Below the pieces are notes generated by a model. That model saw only the letters and a list, made by a program, of their open reading frames with translations, was not told the origin of the DNA and ran no database searches. Shown here piece after piece: positions 7,318 to 15,371 of a DNA stretch of 49,896 nucleotides. The stretch is taken from assembly GCA_030065825.1 (NCBI GenBank), contig JASJCY010000010.1, positions 1 to 49,896 on the forward strand. Reading direction: 5' to 3'. Every line of letters begins with the position of its first letter. The stretch's first letter is position 1. The stretch is from Nostocaceae cyanobacterium. GTDB lineage: Bacteria > Cyanobacteriota > Cyanobacteriia > Cyanobacteriales > Nostocaceae. Position numbers and translations under genes: made by a program.

Positions 7318-8766
7318 TCAGGTAATGGGTAAGTCACGGAGGAAGTAAAAGTAATCGCGTCTCCAATCTTCTCCTTTAATTCTTCCGATGTATCCGGTTA
7401 AGGGTGAGGAGAGTTCGATTAAGATTTCCCGCAATTGTTTAGAATCTATCATTTGTGGAGGGTTGGAATGAATAAAAGCTGCATGGAGTGCTTCTACACC
7501 TGCTTTCTCACATTTAGCTATTTCGAGATGTTTTTTTAATGTTTGGATAATGTGCGATCGCAATTTTATATTTTGATAGATTTTCTGAATATAGCTATTA
7601 ATTTTATTATCAGCTAAACCAAAGGGTTCTTGTTGCAAACACTGTTTGAGTTCTAAGAGATTAATAGAACCTTGATATTTTGCTTGGAGTTCTACAAGTT
7701 TTTGTAATGTTTCGGGACTAATGACATTCATATAGTTTTCTCTAGCTGTTCTCTTGGCATAAAAATTGAGTTTTCCAGCAGCGACTATTAATTTAATAGA
7801 GTTATCATACTGGGATTTACCTAAATGATTCATGCCTATTTTTAACAGTTGTGCTGGTGTACTGTCAGGTACTTTTTCTGATTTAGTGGCTTTACATTCT
7901 CCTACTATTGGATATGGATATTCACAATAAAAATCTATTTCACCAGCACCAGCAGTGATTTCTGGATTGAGTCCGGAACCAGTAAAGCCTAATTTGAGTA
8001 ATGCTTTACGGACTAATTTTTCAAATTTATGTCCATCGCTGGAGTTACCAACTTCTGCTATTTTTTTAATCCAAGCTAAGTCAGAATCAATTGGTTGTGT
8101 GCTGTTGTGACTATTCCAACCCAAGAATAGTTTGATCTCATCACTCAATTGTTTTGCTGCTGGGTGAGTAAGGGTTGCTAACAGAATCTGTAAGGTTTCT
8201 AATTCAGGATGCAGGGGTGGTTGGAGGTTTTCTAGCTGCTGTTTGCGTTGTGCAAAAGTGCGATCACTCAAAATGGGGGTGGAATTGGTAGCAGTCAAAG
8301 GTAAGCTGACGAATTTACCGATTTTGTCATTTATGTGATGATTGACTGTTACTTTTTGAGGTTGAGGAAGTTGATAAACACGCAAATAAGCTAAGAAAAT
8401 ATGTTGTTGCTGTTGTAATATTTTCTGTAAAGCTTCTGGTGTCCAGATTGTGATTTCAGATAAAGTATCTAAAGTTGTGGTGTTATCAATAATTTGGCAT
8501 AGTTCACATTTTGCCCAACCTTGAATTGAAACTTTTTCTAAACTAGTTCTATTTAGATTAGTTTGAGCAATAGGTAAATAATTTGAGCGATAGTATTGTT
8601 CAATTGCAAGTGGAATAGGTAAAGAGTTGCTGGGGTAAAGAGCAAATTGTTGTCCAGGATGAATAAACATTCGGGGTAAAGCTGCAATTGTTTGTCCCTG
8701 TATTAATGCTTCAATATCAGAAACAGGTAAACATAATGCCGTAGAGATTGAAACCTTTTGATTCAT
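7318..8766 (-). CDS. DUF1802-like protein with C-terminal PD-(D/E)XK-type nuclease region
   Basis: 482 residues. The first roughly 210 resemble cyanobacterial DUF1802 proteins (STALCLPVSDIEALIQGQT, IEQYYRSNYLPIAQT, WAKCELCQI, LSDRTFAQRKQQLE). After residue 240 a restriction-endonuclease-like core appears: KFEKLVRKALLKLGF, then GAGEIDFYCEYPYPIVGECKA, fitting Asp...Glu-x-Lys catalytic residues near 275 and 287-289, and KLIVAAGKLN. The C-terminal 100 residues are helical and unassigned. Last gene of a leftward operon, 109 bp after the ATPase gene. The function is inferred: a DNA or RNA nuclease loaded or controlled by the ATPase. Confidence 0.75.
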   Translation of the reverse strand: MNQKVSISTALCLPVSDIEALIQGQTIAALPRMFIHPGQQFALYPSNSLPIPLAIEQYYRSNYLPIAQTNLNRTSLEKVSIQGWAKCELCQIIDNTTTLDTLSEITIWTPEALQKILQQQQHIFLAYLRVYQLPQPQKVTVNHHINDKIGKFVSLPLTATNSTPILSDRTFAQRKQQLENLQPPLHPELETLQILLATLTHPAAKQLSDEIKLFLGWNSHNSTQPIDSDLAWIKKIAEVGNSSDGHKFEKLVRKALLKLGFTGSGLNPEITAGAGEIDFYCEYPYPIVGECKATKSEKVPDSTPAQLLKIGMNHLGKSQYDNSIKLIVAAGKLNFYAKRTARENYMNVISPETLQKLVELQAKYQGSINLLELKQCLQQEPFGLADNKINSYIQKIYQNIKLRSHIIQTLKKHLEIAKCEKAGVEALHAAFIHSNPPQMIDSKQLREILIELSSPLTGYIGRIKGEDWRRDYFYFLRDLPIT

Positions 8767-8875
8767 TTTGAGTGGTTACTTAAGGTTATCAATGGATAGA
8801 TACTTTTAGATACTTTGAGGTGTTTGTGTTGCTAATTACTCATCTAAATTATGCTGTTATTTATTGTCCAGAAGA

Positions 8876-10660
8876 TTATCTGATAATTTCTCGAATTAGT
8901 GGATTATTAATTACTAGTTTGTTCTGCTGAATAAAATCAACAATTTTCTGGTTATTTAATTCATTAATTTTGTTTTGATAAACAAAAGATATAGCTAAAA
9001 GAGGTTTAATATCTTCTTGTCGCAATGCAACCCATTTACCACCCAATTGTTTTGACAGTTTTCTCAGACATTCTTGGGCAACAACTGCTGCTGCATTAAT
9101 CGGTTTAGAACGAATCAAACAACCACGAGTTAAGTCAAATTTTTCATAATCAATTAAACGTTTTAATGCATCTCCGATATATCTTCCGTTAGATTGTTGA
9201 ATGGTATCCACTCCAATTTTGACTTTTCCTTGATTACCGATAATTTTAAAATCAATATATTGATGTTGATGTCCTGGGGTATCCTCCAATTTTTTCACAT
9301 CTTCTATTTTTACTCCCTCTACTGTTTCTCCAATGAGAGTAGCAAATCCCAGATACAAAGCATCAGCAATAGCAGCTTCATTTTCAAATAAAGAATATAT
9401 AGAAGCTTCAACTTTAGCTAATTCTTGTTGGAAATATGGTTCTACAGGATGATTAATGATTACTGTCTCCGGTACAACAATACCAGGTAATAAATTGTCT
9501 GCACACCATTTTAAAATTGACCTAACAGTTGGTTTACTTCTACCTAAGTTTCTCAGTTGATTTTCATCAAATGGATAAAGAGGATGGGGAGGAACTATTT
9601 GATGAGTATGATAAAAATCTTTTAGCCACTGTTCAACTAGGGAAACAATATCATCAGAATTGAGATATTTTAATGTAATTGGTTGTCTATCTACTTGTTC
9701 GCTGGCTAATCTATCTATGACAGCTTCAGCTTGTGGTAAAAACCTAATTTGGTCATTCCAAGTTTCAGGATACATTGCTAGTAGTAAAACACCTTTTGTC
9801 AAAGTGTTATATAAATCTTTTGCTAAACTCGCAACTACCTGTGCTGCTGTAAAACCATTATCAGAAACTTCAGCAATATCTAATTCATCAAAACAAATAA
9901 CTGGAATTCTATAGTTACTGATAATATCTAAAACTTGACGTACATTGCTTAATCCATTTGCTTCCCTATCTTCATTTTTAGGATTTGGTAATCCCATGAA
10001 TTCAGCTTGTGTCTGGGTTAACTCTGAACCAGATAGCCAGTAATTTGCATAGTTAACATGTTCAGAAGATAATGTCCATAAAATTGCTTGTACTAAGTAA
10101 GGATTAGTTATTGCTGGCTTTGCTTGTAAAATATCTTTTGTCAGCATCTCAACTACTTTATTTGAGTGTTGATCAAGCCATGTGGGAAACCAATTAATGT
10201 ATTGTTGAGGTGTACAATTCCAATGTTTAGCTTCATTGATTAATGCTGCTGCTATTTCTTGCCATTGCATGACTTTTTGATTGCTAAAAACTCTCAAGCT
10301 AGAAGCAACACTTTCTAGAAAATTATATTGAATTTGATTTAAATTGTCATACTTGCTCATGTAAATAAACAAAGTCTTATTGTCTGCTTGCAAGTGATGA
10401 CGAATGCGGCTAATAATGTGGCTTTTACCTAATCCTTTTTCAGCAGTAATCGTAATACCTACTGTTTCACGTTCTCCCTGACAAACTTTTTCCACCGCAT
10501 CAAATACTGCATTGGAAGCATGAGCATTTATTGAAGCTGCATCAGGAAAACTTTTACCCCAAATTTGAGCAGTTCTAACTACAATATTTCCTGCGAATGG
10601 ATTATAATTTTCAATTAATTCATTAATATGAGAATTAGTTACACTCATGGTTTTATTCAT
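8876..10660 (-). CDS. P-loop (AAA-like) ATPase of an unknown three-gene operon
   Basis: 594 residues. The Walker A motif AEKGLGKSHI lies near residue 73, and a Walker B motif VICFDELDIAE near residue 255. LLLAMYPETWND follows, then a region resembling an ORC/Cdc6-like lid (GRSKPTVRSILKWCAD). The C-terminal part (about 400-580) contains KIEDVKKLEDTPGHQHQYID and KVKIGVDTIQQSNGRYI, with the look of a second nuclease-like or regulatory domain, but I cannot assign it. ATPases with a KGLGKSH Walker A occur in phage-defence systems such as BREX, but identity with any named family is not claimed. It follows the winged-helix gene by 27 bp. Confidence 0.8.
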   Translation of the reverse strand: MNKTMSVTNSHINELIENYNPFAGNIVVRTAQIWGKSFPDAASINAHASNAVFDAVEKVCQGERETVGITITAEKGLGKSHIISRIRHHLQADNKTLFIYMSKYDNLNQIQYNFLESVASSLRVFSNQKVMQWQEIAAALINEAKHWNCTPQQYINWFPTWLDQHSNKVVEMLTKDILQAKPAITNPYLVQAILWTLSSEHVNYANYWLSGSELTQTQAEFMGLPNPKNEDREANGLSNVRQVLDIISNYRIPVICFDELDIAEVSDNGFTAAQVVASLAKDLYNTLTKGVLLLAMYPETWNDQIRFLPQAEAVIDRLASEQVDRQPITLKYLNSDDIVSLVEQWLKDFYHTHQIVPPHPLYPFDENQLRNLGRSKPTVRSILKWCADNLLPGIVVPETVIINHPVEPYFQQELAKVEASIYSLFENEAAIADALYLGFATLIGETVEGVKIEDVKKLEDTPGHQHQYIDFKIIGNQGKVKIGVDTIQQSNGRYIGDALKRLIDYEKFDLTRGCLIRSKPINAAAVVAQECLRKLSKQLGGKWVALRQEDIKPLLAISFVYQNKINELNNQKIVDFIQQNKLVINNPLIREIIR

Positions 10661-10687
10661 CCATTTAGTAAATCAAAAAAATAATAT

Positions 10688-11359
10688 TTATGGTTGTAAA
10701 ATCCTAGCATAGCAACGTAATCCATCAAGTTCGGTACTGATGGAATCTTCAATTTTATCTAGTGCGCTATCTTCCACAGTTCCCCCTTGGAGTTGGAGGA
10801 TATCATTAGCTTGCATTTCCAATAGCCATTCATTAAAATCTGCACGAGTGACTCTATTTCCTATTTCCCGACGAATGCGATAAATTGGCACTAAATGATT
10901 AAAGTTATATTCCCGGTTTAATTTTTCGTAGACTTGGGAAGCAACTTTCTCAAACTCTGAATAAGACTTAATCCCACTTTTGACACGATTTCCGTTCACT
11001 GATGGAGATACACTATTTATTCCCTCATCCATCTGACTAATCCACTCAAGCAGCGCATTAACTACCCAAGTACCAATAATCGTCCCTGGAAACCTAAACT
11101 CAGGATTTTGCAACCCCTGACTCAATATCTCTAACCCCTGGGGAGAGAGAGTATAACCATTTTTAGACATAGCGATCGCACCTTTTTCTGTTAATTCCTC
11201 AAAGATGCTTTGATAATCTGCTATCTTTGTACCTTTAGATACAATTCGCTTAGCTAGCTTACCTTTTTTCACTTCCTGGTTTATTCCACCCAAATCCCAC
11301 AAAGCCAAAAGTAGACGAGTTCTGGCTTGAGTTTCTCGACCGTTTAAAATATTTTTCAT
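10688..11359 (-). CDS. Winged-helix-like protein, first gene of the ATPase/nuclease operon
   Basis: 223 residues, not recognised as a named family. The first 95 residues look like two linked winged helices: RTRLLLALWDLGG, then YQSIFEELTEKGAIAMSKNGYTLSPQGLEIL. The C-terminal half (RVKSGIKSYSEFEKVASQVYE, LVPIYRIRREIGNRVTRADFNEW, LLEMQANDILQLQGG) again looks like a helix-turn-helix with a wing. It could be a DNA-binding subunit or regulator for the ATPase and nuclease encoded 27 bp and further downstream. The start ATG at 11359 follows an AT-rich stretch likely to hold the operon promoter. Confidence 0.75.
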   Translation of the reverse strand: MKNILNGRETQARTRLLLALWDLGGINQEVKKGKLAKRIVSKGTKIADYQSIFEELTEKGAIAMSKNGYTLSPQGLEILSQGLQNPEFRFPGTIIGTWVVNALLEWISQMDEGINSVSPSVNGNRVKSGIKSYSEFEKVASQVYEKLNREYNFNHLVPIYRIRREIGNRVTRADFNEWLLEMQANDILQLQGGTVEDSALDKIEDSISTELDGLRCYARILQP

Positions 11360-11798
11360 ATCAATACTTATATTTTATACTAGAAGTATAAATTATATCA
11401 TATTTGAATAACTGACGTGAAAATACTGAAAGTATATAGGTGTGCGGAGTAGGTAAATATTAACAACTTGCACTATTCAAGGGTAAGTATAAAGAAACCG
11501 GATTTCTAAACCAAAATGTAGGATTTTACAGGTCAATAATCTTATAGCGCTTTTCACGCTTATGGAATACAGTCAAAACCTCACCCCGACTAAAGCTACC
11601 CCTCTCCTTATTATTAATCAAAAAGATATAGGATTAGTATTTGATTTTTGAAAAACACTTAGGGGAGGCAGTTTGCGGTGTGGATACGAAAGAAGCGCAA
11701 AACTGCCGTTGTGTTATTCCTGAGAGGGTTTTGGTGCGTTATGACTTTAGTCTAAGAGACCATTTCGCAAGTAAATATTAAGTCTATGGGTGTAGGGA

Positions 11799-11845
11799 GA
11801 AACCGGGTTTCTTGGGTCTTAAGGTTTACTTTATAAATAACCTCT
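11799..11845. repeat. Dispersed repeat, inverted copy at 37903-37951
   Basis: GAAACCGGGTTTCTTGGG followed by TCTTAAGGTTTACTTTATA matches the reverse complement of the stretch starting at 37903 with few changes. Around it, 11360-12183 holds only further AAACCGGRTTTCT motifs (11498, 12053, 12110), a hairpin near 11667-11706 (GGCAGTTTGCG/CGCAAAACTGCC) and no gene I can support. Confidence 0.65.
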
Positions 11846-12183
11846 AACCCACCCTACAGATACCTAAAGATATCTAATTTTATAAGCGCAAGTGCAGGCT
11901 AAGCCAAGAAAAATAAACCGGATTCCTATATTCTGCTACAGTTTGCAAATTAAACTATTGACAGAATATCCATAATTGAGCTTTTTTGATATTTACTCGT
12001 ATCCTCTCAGAGGATGTTTATAAAATAAAGATAAAACTCTCATGAGGGTGTAGAAACCGGGTTTGTTTTGGCATGTATACTCAAATTCTCGGTTCTCCAC
12101 CTATAGAAACTCGGTTTCTTTATTTTTTCAATTGAAGCTCAAAAAACACAAGTAAATCTTTTAGATAAAAACAGTTAAAGTCA

Positions 12184-13743
12184 ATGGCAAAAAAGACTCG
12201 TGGTGTAATAGCAGCCGGACATCAAAAAACAGCCGAAGCTGGAAGAGAAATGTTGCAATTAGGTGGTAATGCTTTTGATGCCGCAGTGGCAGCAATGTTA
12301 GCATCTTTTGTTGCTGAACCATTGTTAACATCAATGGCTGGTGGAGGTTTTTTTCTAGCACATACAAAAGAGAATAAAAACATTTTGTTTGATTTTTTTA
12401 CCCAAACACCGTGCCAGAAAAAATTAGAGAATGATGTTGACTTTTTTCCCGTGGGTGTTGATTTTGGCGATGCAATCCAAACCTTCCATATTGGATTAGG
12501 TTCTATAGCTGTTCCGGGAAATATTAAAGGAGTATTTGCAGTTCATAAACAATTAGGAAGCTTACCTTTTCATATAGTCGCATCTCCAGCCATAGATTAT
12601 GCCCAAAATGGTCTAGAAATTAGTGATTATCAAGCTTACTGTTTGAAAATATTAAAACCAATTATTTTATCTTCAAAAGAAGCTCGCCAAATCTATCTAA
12701 AAGATGGAAAGCTAAAAGTAGCTGGAGATATTTTAGTCATGCCAGATTTAGCAGCAACTTTAACGGAGTTAGCAGCCAAGGGTTCGGAATATTTTTATGC
12801 TGGAGAGATTGCCAAACAAATAGTTAAAGATTGTCAGAATAGGGGCGGTTATTTAACCTTAGAAGATTTACAAAATTACCAAGTTATTCAAAGAGAACCT
12901 TTAGCTATTAATTATCGCAATCGCACATTATTAACTAACCCCCCGCCAAGTTCTGGTGGTATACTTATCGCTTTTAGTTTAGCCCTCTTATCTCAGCTTA
13001 ATTTTAGCGATATTGAATTTGGTTCTTGTTTGCATTTGCGCAGTCTGATAGAGGTGATGCGATTAACAAATGTAGCTAGAAAAAATGGCTACGATGCCTA
13101 TATTTATCAATCAAATATCGCCGAACAATTATTGAGTGTAGATTATTTATCCAATTATGCCCAAGAATTAAATAATGTGGTGAATAAATGGGGAAGTACC
13201 ACCCATATTAGTGTTATCGATAATGAAGGTAATGCCGCATCTGTAACTACATCAAATGGTGAAGGTTCTGGTTATATGATTCCCGGAACCGGAATTATGA
13301 TGAATAATATGTTAGGGGAAGAAGATTTAAACCCCCATGGCTTTCATCAATGGCAAGAAAATCAACGTATTTCTTCAATGATGGCTCCCACAATATTACT
13401 CAAAGATGGTAAACCAGAAATAGTTTTAGGTTCTGGAGGTTCTAACCGCATTCGTACAGCTATTTTTCAAGTTATTTCTAATCTTATAGATTGGCAAATG
13501 TCCATAACTGATGCAGTAGAAAATCCCCGATGTCACTGGGAAAATAACTTGTTTAATATCGAACCAGGATTTGCAACAGAAAGTTTAACAAATTTGGAAC
13601 TTCCTGACAGCACAAAAACGCTTTTATGGCAAGATAAAAATATGTTCTTTGGGGGTGTACATGCGGTGAGAAAAACAGCTACGGGAGTCATGGAAGGAAC
13701 TGGAGATTCCCGTCGCAATGGTGTGGCGTTAATCGCAACTTAG
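12184..13743 (+). CDS. ggt: Gamma-glutamyltransferase (gamma-glutamyl transpeptidase)
   Basis: Hydrolyses or transfers the gamma-glutamyl group of glutathione and related peptides. It is made as one chain that cleaves itself before the catalytic Thr. GVIAAGHQKTAEAG and LQLGGNAFDAAVAAML mark the N-terminus, the autocleavage site is GSTTHISV (Thr near residue 339), and the small subunit carries GSGYMIPGTGIMMNNML and VLGSGGSNRIRT, the oxyanion-hole Gly pair. 519 residues, slightly short. No signal peptide is seen, unlike many periplasmic homologues, so it may be cytoplasmic. It converges on fghA across a repeat-filled gap. Confidence 0.93.
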   Translation: MAKKTRGVIAAGHQKTAEAGREMLQLGGNAFDAAVAAMLASFVAEPLLTSMAGGGFFLAHTKENKNILFDFFTQTPCQKKLENDVDFFPVGVDFGDAIQTFHIGLGSIAVPGNIKGVFAVHKQLGSLPFHIVASPAIDYAQNGLEISDYQAYCLKILKPIILSSKEARQIYLKDGKLKVAGDILVMPDLAATLTELAAKGSEYFYAGEIAKQIVKDCQNRGGYLTLEDLQNYQVIQREPLAINYRNRTLLTNPPPSSGGILIAFSLALLSQLNFSDIEFGSCLHLRSLIEVMRLTNVARKNGYDAYIYQSNIAEQLLSVDYLSNYAQELNNVVNKWGSTTHISVIDNEGNAASVTTSNGEGSGYMIPGTGIMMNNMLGEEDLNPHGFHQWQENQRISSMMAPTILLKDGKPEIVLGSGGSNRIRTAIFQVISNLIDWQMSITDAVENPRCHWENNLFNIEPGFATESLTNLELPDSTKTLLWQDKNMFFGGVHAVRKTATGVMEGTGDSRRNGVALIAT

Positions 13744-13788
13744 ATCCTCTTCCATCGAAATAGTTATCCCCTCACCCCTCACCCCTAA

Positions 13789-13972
13789 CCCCTCTCCCAA
13801 TGGGAGAGGGGGAAAAGCTTAATTGTAGGTTGGGTTGAGGAACGAAACCCAACAAATCTGACGAAGAATGTTGGGTTTCACTCCGTTCTACCCAACCTAC
13901 ACGGTACTTTGAAAACACCCCCTAACCCCTCTGTTACCCTCACCCCTAACCCCTCTCCCAATGGGAGAGGGG
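13789..13972. repeat. Two dispersed palindromes flanking a long hairpin
   Basis: Copies of CCCCTCTCCCAATGGGAGAGGGG stand at 13789-13811 and 13950-13972. Between them, GTAGGTTGGGT and ACCCAACCTAC form an inverted repeat (13826-13901). Relatives of the TTGGGT/ACCCAA hairpin occur near 3298-3325, 6150-6178 and 26095-26128. The region follows the ggt stop and could end its transcription. Confidence 0.65.
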
Positions 13973-14247
13973 GAAAGAGTAAGTAGGGTGCGTTATGGCT
14001 TTAGACTAACACACCCTACTAAGCCTCCTCTAAATCGAAAACTGGAGTTTTTCAAAAGGGAACTCTTAACGGGGAAGAGGGAACGGAGAACAGCATAGGA
14101 TTTTGTTCTCAAATTCGCTCAATAAAAAACTATGGCTTTCAAAATCTATGTGGTTTATTTATCTTATCTCCTGTGGGAGATTTTAAGTTATTTACTAGCT
14201 TTTTGAAAGCGAATGTTGTATTATTGAAATTACTAACTCCTAACTCC

Positions 14248-14275
14248 GTAGAGACGCGACATGTCGCGTCTCTAC
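14248..14275. terminator. 28-bp perfect palindrome between convergent ggt and fghA
   Basis: The left arm GTAGAGACGCGACA is followed directly by its exact complement. It lies 7 bp beyond the fghA stop. This GTAGAGACGCG palindrome is a known type of dispersed cyanobacterial repeat; its place at the end of a gene makes terminator use plausible. Confidence 0.55.
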
Positions 14276-14281
14276 TTCTAA

Positions 14282-15127
14282 CTATTGCAAGAGTGCGATC
14301 GCATGATGGCGGATGTGATCTTCCATAAAAGTGGCGACAAAATAATAACTGTGGTCGTAGCCTTCTTGATAACGTAGAATGAGGGGTTGATTAACTTCCG
14401 CGCAAGCTTTCTCAAATAATTCTGGTAATAATTGTTCTTTTAAATATTGGTCGCTGGTTCCTTGATCGATTAAAATAGGACTATGATATGGTGCTTGTCC
14501 TATTAGTTCACTGGCATCGTATTGACGCCAAGTTTCTTTATTTTCACCTAAATAACCACTCAATACCTTTTGTCCCCAAGGACAGCGCATAGGTGCCACA
14601 ATAGGTGCAAAGGCTGATATTGACTTATATTGCTGGGGGTTACGCAAACCACAGACAAGTGCCCCATGTCCACCCATAGAATGACCAAAGATGCTTTGTC
14701 TGGTGGTTTCTGCTGGAAAGTTTTCGGCAATGATAGCGGGTAATTCTTGGACAACGTAGCTATACATCCGGTAATTGGATGTCCAGGGTTTTTGCGTAGC
14801 ATCAACATAAAAACCCGCACCAGTGCCAAAGTCCCATTCATCGTCTTCCCCAGGAATTCCCGTATTGCGGGGACTAGTATCCGGTACTACTAACATTAAA
14901 CCATACTTTGCTGCAAATTTCTGCGCTCCGGCTTTAATCATAAAATTTTCTTCAGTGCAAGTTAACCCGGAGAGAAAATAGAGAATTGGTACAGTTTGGG
15001 ATATGGTTTGGGGTGGTTGGTAAACAGAAAAGCGCATTTCACCATTACAGGAGGAGGAGAAATGGGAGTAAAAGCCGAGTTTACCACCAAAGGTTTTATG
15101 TTCTGATAATAAGTTGATATTAGTCAT
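14282..15127 (-). CDS. fghA: S-formylglutathione hydrolase
   Basis: Alpha/beta-hydrolase of the esterase D family that hydrolyses S-formylglutathione to formate and glutathione, the last step of glutathione-dependent formaldehyde detoxification. The nucleophile elbow is FGHSMGGHGAL. The oxyanion region is FLSGLTCTEENF. Later motifs are IDQGTSDQYL (acid) and GYDHSYYFVATF (catalytic His). 281 residues, the normal length, with no signal peptide. The alcohol dehydrogenase (adhC) that often accompanies it is not adjacent. Confidence 0.95.
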   Translation of the reverse strand: MTNINLLSEHKTFGGKLGFYSHFSSSCNGEMRFSVYQPPQTISQTVPILYFLSGLTCTEENFMIKAGAQKFAAKYGLMLVVPDTSPRNTGIPGEDDEWDFGTGAGFYVDATQKPWTSNYRMYSYVVQELPAIIAENFPAETTRQSIFGHSMGGHGALVCGLRNPQQYKSISAFAPIVAPMRCPWGQKVLSGYLGENKETWRQYDASELIGQAPYHSPILIDQGTSDQYLKEQLLPELFEKACAEVNQPLILRYQEGYDHSYYFVATFMEDHIRHHAIALLQ

Positions 15128-15296
15128 TAATTTATTATTTCCTTTGTTCTATTTGTTCTTGAATTCGAGTGAGGAAAGCACCCTTAATTTGAGTTTCTCA
15201 TTGATTTTGACATTCTGCCAACAATTAGTAAACCATTGATTTAGTTAATATAGAAAAAGTATTATTTGTCTGCAAACACCTAAACCTCACCCCCTT

Positions 15297-15321
15297 CCCC
15301 TCTCCTTACTAAGGAGAGGGG
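15297..15321. repeat. Palindrome related to the CCCTCTCC...GGAGAGGG family
   Basis: CCCCTCTCCTTA and TAAGGAGAGGGG flank a single C in a CTCACCCCC/GGGGTGAGG setting, between the broken NACHT gene and fghA. Confidence 0.6.
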
Positions 15322-15371
15322 TGGCTTTAGCCGGGGTGAGGTTTTATATTTAATTTGATGCACTTACTTAT

